Below, piece after piece: positions 62,307 through 64,000 of a stretch of 64,000 nt of DNA. The DNA comes from Sphingobacterium prati. Its GTDB lineage: Bacteria; Bacteroidota; Bacteroidia; Sphingobacteriales; Sphingobacteriaceae. A program made the position numbers and the translations under genes. The stretch is taken from the NCBI RefSeq assembly GCF_013167215.1, contig NZ_JABJWY010000012.1:1-64000 (forward strand), written 5' to 3'. Each line of letters starts with the position of its first letter. Position 1 is the first letter of the stretch. The notes under the pieces were generated by a model, which did not search any database, was not told the origin of the DNA, and worked only from the letters and a program-made list of their open reading frames with translations.

Positions 62307-63062
62307 ATGAAAACACTGAAAATAATGGCTTTGACTGCTATATTTGCATTTATCGCCCTATCTGTATCCGCACAAAAGAAATATACCCTAAGGGTAAATC
62401 CCGACGAGGGCAAGAAAATAGCGCAGAATGTTATCATGGCAATGGATATCGAAACTGGCGGACAGAAGATTGTGACAGACTTAACAATGGGCTTTGATAT
62501 TACAAATACAGCCAAGAAAGATAATTCCTTTCTATTTGACCTTGCCTATACGGATATCAACATGAAAATGAGTGGAGAAGCCATGGAAATGACCTATGAT
62601 TCCAAAAATCCGGAGGCAAATGAATTTTCAAAGCAGATGCATGCTACGGTAGGCAAGCTAGTGGATAGTAAAATCAGCTTTTCAATAGATCAATTGGGAA
62701 AATCCGCTGATATAAAATTACCAGAGGGCGTCAATCTTCCTTTTGATCGTAGTATGTTTGAAAACATCAGTACAGTGTTACCTGAGCCTGCCATTGCTAT
62801 TGGCGAATCATGGAGTTCAAAAACCGAATCGGAAGAATCGGGTCTAATGATCGAAAACAAAATGACACTCATCGACGTGAATGAGCAGGGATATAAAGTC
62901 AATGTGGAAGGAAAAATGTTTGGATCGGACGCGAAACAGGTGGGCAGTATTCAAGGCTTCTATGTATTGGATAAAAGGACCTGTCTGACTAAAATAACAG
63001 AGATGACGAGTGATGTCGATATGCCCGAGGCAAAGATTAAAACGGTCATAAAATGCCAATAA
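62307..63062 (+). CDS. DUF6263 family exported protein
   Basis: A signal peptide (about residues 1-22, ending LSVSAQ) precedes about 230 residues of beta-rich sequence. Blocks such as GKKIAQNVIMAMDIETGGQK, FDITNTAKKDNSFLFDLAYT and WSSKTESEESGLMIENKMTL match the DUF6263 group as I recall it. It is probably a periplasmic or outer-membrane lipid-binding fold of the LolA/LppX kind; that is inference from strand pattern only. No catalytic motif is visible. Confidence 0.75.
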   Translation: MKTLKIMALTAIFAFIALSVSAQKKYTLRVNPDEGKKIAQNVIMAMDIETGGQKIVTDLTMGFDITNTAKKDNSFLFDLAYTDINMKMSGEAMEMTYDSKNPEANEFSKQMHATVGKLVDSKISFSIDQLGKSADIKLPEGVNLPFDRSMFENISTVLPEPAIAIGESWSSKTESEESGLMIENKMTLIDVNEQGYKVNVEGKMFGSDAKQVGSIQGFYVLDKRTCLTKITEMTSDVDMPEAKIKTVIKCQ

Positions 63063-63064
63063 AT

Positions 63065-63110
63065 GATAATAAAAAAGGGGTAATTTTTAGATTACCCCTT
63101 TTTTATTATC
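63065..63110. terminator. Bidirectional terminator between DUF6263 gene and gcvH
   Basis: A 20-bp perfect stem (63065-63084 with 63091-63110) and 6-base loop, with A-runs and T-runs on either side of a GGGGTAAT/ATTACCCC core. It serves the two convergent genes. Confidence 0.9.
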
Positions 63111-63119
63111 AAGCTCATA

Positions 63120-63500
63120 TTATGCGTTGATTTCCTCTTTGTATTGATCTGCAGATAATAATGCATCTACATCTGCTGCATTATTCAATTTAATACGAAC
63201 AATCCAGCCTTCACCATAAGGATCAGAATTGACCAATTCAGGAGAAGCATCAATTGCATCATTAACCGATAAAATTGTAGCTGCTACAGGTAAAAATAAA
63301 TCAGAAACTGTTTTTACAGCTTCGATTGTACCGAAAACTTCATTTGCGGCAACTTCTTCACCTACAGTGTTAATGTCAACAAAAACGATGTCACCCAATT
63401 CACGTTGAGCGAAATCGGTAATCCCTACAACTGCTTCATCACCTTCAACACGAATCCATTCGTGATCTTTGGTGTATTTCAATTCTGCTGGAAAATTCAT
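63120..63500 (-). CDS. gcvH: Glycine cleavage system H protein
   Basis: The lipoyl-carrying shuttle of the glycine cleavage complex. The lipoylated lysine is in [18 protein letters not shown], and the opening [20 protein letters not shown] is the classic H-protein start. The 126 residues match. Partner genes gcvT and gcvP are not in the window, as is common in Bacteroidota. A strong shared terminator lies immediately downstream. Confidence 0.95.
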   Translation of the reverse strand: MNFPAELKYTKDHEWIRVEGDEAVVGITDFAQRELGDIVFVDINTVGEEVAANEVFGTIEAVKTVSDLFLPVAATILSVNDAIDASPELVNSDPYGEGWIVRIKLNNAADVDALLSADQYKEEINA

Positions 63501-63599
63501 TGTATCTAATTTTTTGATTTTAATGCCGTGAAGTTACAAAATATCTTCAATTGTCAAAAATGATATTCATTATAAGATTTTTGTATTTATTTTTAAGCT

Positions 63600-64000
63600 A
63601 TGAATCCTCAAATTGAAAAACTTTATCAGATCGCACAAAAAAAAGAGCGTTTTATTATTGGTTTAATGTCCGGAACTTCTTTAGACGGTCTTGATATTGC
63701 ATTATGCCGTATTGAAAACGCCGGAAAAGCCACCAAAATCAGTCTGGAAAAATTCATTACAATGGACTACGAGGATATTTTTAGAACCAAAGTCCGTGAA
63801 ATCTTCGCAAAAAGAACCATCGACCAGCAGCTATTTTCAGCCCTTAACGCATATGTAGGTATCACCCATGCGAACCTGATCAATCAGGTGCTCAAAAACT
63901 GGAATATTACAGCCGCCCAAATAGACTGTATCGCTAGTCACGGACAAACAGTCTACCACGCACCCCAATCGTTGACGAAAGATCATGATTGGCCAAATAG
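63600..64000 (+). CDS. anmK: Anhydro-N-acetylmuramic acid kinase (partial, runs off the window)
   Basis: The first ~133 residues are visible. FIIGLMSGTSLDGLDIALCR is the ATP-binding signature of AnmK, and IDCIASHGQTVYHAPQSL provides the catalytic-side HGQTV motif. AnmK phosphorylates 1,6-anhydro-MurNAc so that recycled cell-wall sugar can be reused. The full protein is about 360-390 residues, so about two thirds lie beyond 64000. It points away from gcvH, and the start ATG at 63600 directly precedes the conserved region. Confidence 0.93.
   Translation, partial: MNPQIEKLYQIAQKKERFIIGLMSGTSLDGLDIALCRIENAGKATKISLEKFITMDYEDIFRTKVREIFAKRTIDQQLFSALNAYVGITHANLINQVLKNWNITAAQIDCIASHGQTVYHAPQSLTKDHDWPN

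Noticed and set aside
1..64000. CRISPR array, insertion sequence or prophage
   Set aside because: No regularly spaced direct repeats of 25-40 bases, no transposase or integrase signature and no phage structural genes were seen in the window.

Overview
The window looks like chromosomal DNA of a Bacteroidota bacterium, most likely Sphingobacteriaceae (Sphingobacterium-like). The signs are -7 boxes of the form TAnnTTTG in front of many genes, few Shine-Dalgarno sites, many lipoproteins and beta-barrel proteins, LytTR regulators, a tricorn-like S41 protease, DUF3078 and DUF6263 proteins, and a futalosine-type menaquinone gene. All product names come from reading motifs in the translated sequence; no database search was run.

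Region by region. Bases 1-574 hold a purine-rich, apparently structured RNA that resembles the 5' half of a group II intron and has no reverse transcriptase. Bases 784-9919 hold an HD hydrolase fused to a Pycsar-type membrane effector domain, then a tight run of ppk1, a beta-propeller lipoprotein, a kinase-like/outer-membrane-barrel fusion and a GAF protein. Bases 9986-19984 are mostly housekeeping: a TRIC-like channel, def, a Gfo/Idh/MocA oxidoreductase overlapping miaA, then rng, a 29-residue COX24-like ribosomal protein, a TPR protein and HU, then a BioF-like PLP enzyme and a 2-hydroxyacid dehydrogenase. Bases 20157-23815 hold a truncated TonB-dependent receptor, a TPR protein and a LytS/LytTR pair. 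Bases 23909-28029 hold envelope proteins, a CPBP protease and a membrane LytTR regulator.

Bases 28241-35126 hold an amidohydrolase and the most interesting locus: a GNAT-fold enzyme resembling autoinducer synthases, a SAM methyltransferase, a 7TM-DISM histidine kinase, a receiver-kinase hybrid and a convergent lone receiver of the same subfamily. This could be a complete small-molecule signalling system (synthase, tailoring enzyme, receptor, outputs). Bases 35448-38767 hold tRNA-Lys, an acidic protein, a compact three-way-junction element, a small helical/FnIII protein preceded by a 24-bp inverted repeat, a 21-bp periodic repeat and an AraC regulator. Bases 38981-41818 are lutABC (lactate oxidation).

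Bases 41986-47672 hold the tricorn-like protease, an MFS transporter, tRNA-Arg and tRNA-Tyr. Bases 47959-49226 are a peroxiredoxin, thioredoxin and DUF6952 operon. Bases 49618-54103 are a PIG-L deacetylase, two small membrane proteins (one of 30 residues) and a sodium:solute symporter. Bases 54191-58968 are a minus-strand envelope and cell-wall operon (AmpD-like amidase, DUF3078, two FlgJ-type glucosaminidases) headed by an O-methyltransferase. The end holds folE and a QueD-like gene, mqnB, pdhB, a DUF6263 protein, gcvH and the start of anmK. Several genes have a -7 box only 4-12 bases before the start codon, which predicts leaderless or nearly leaderless mRNAs.
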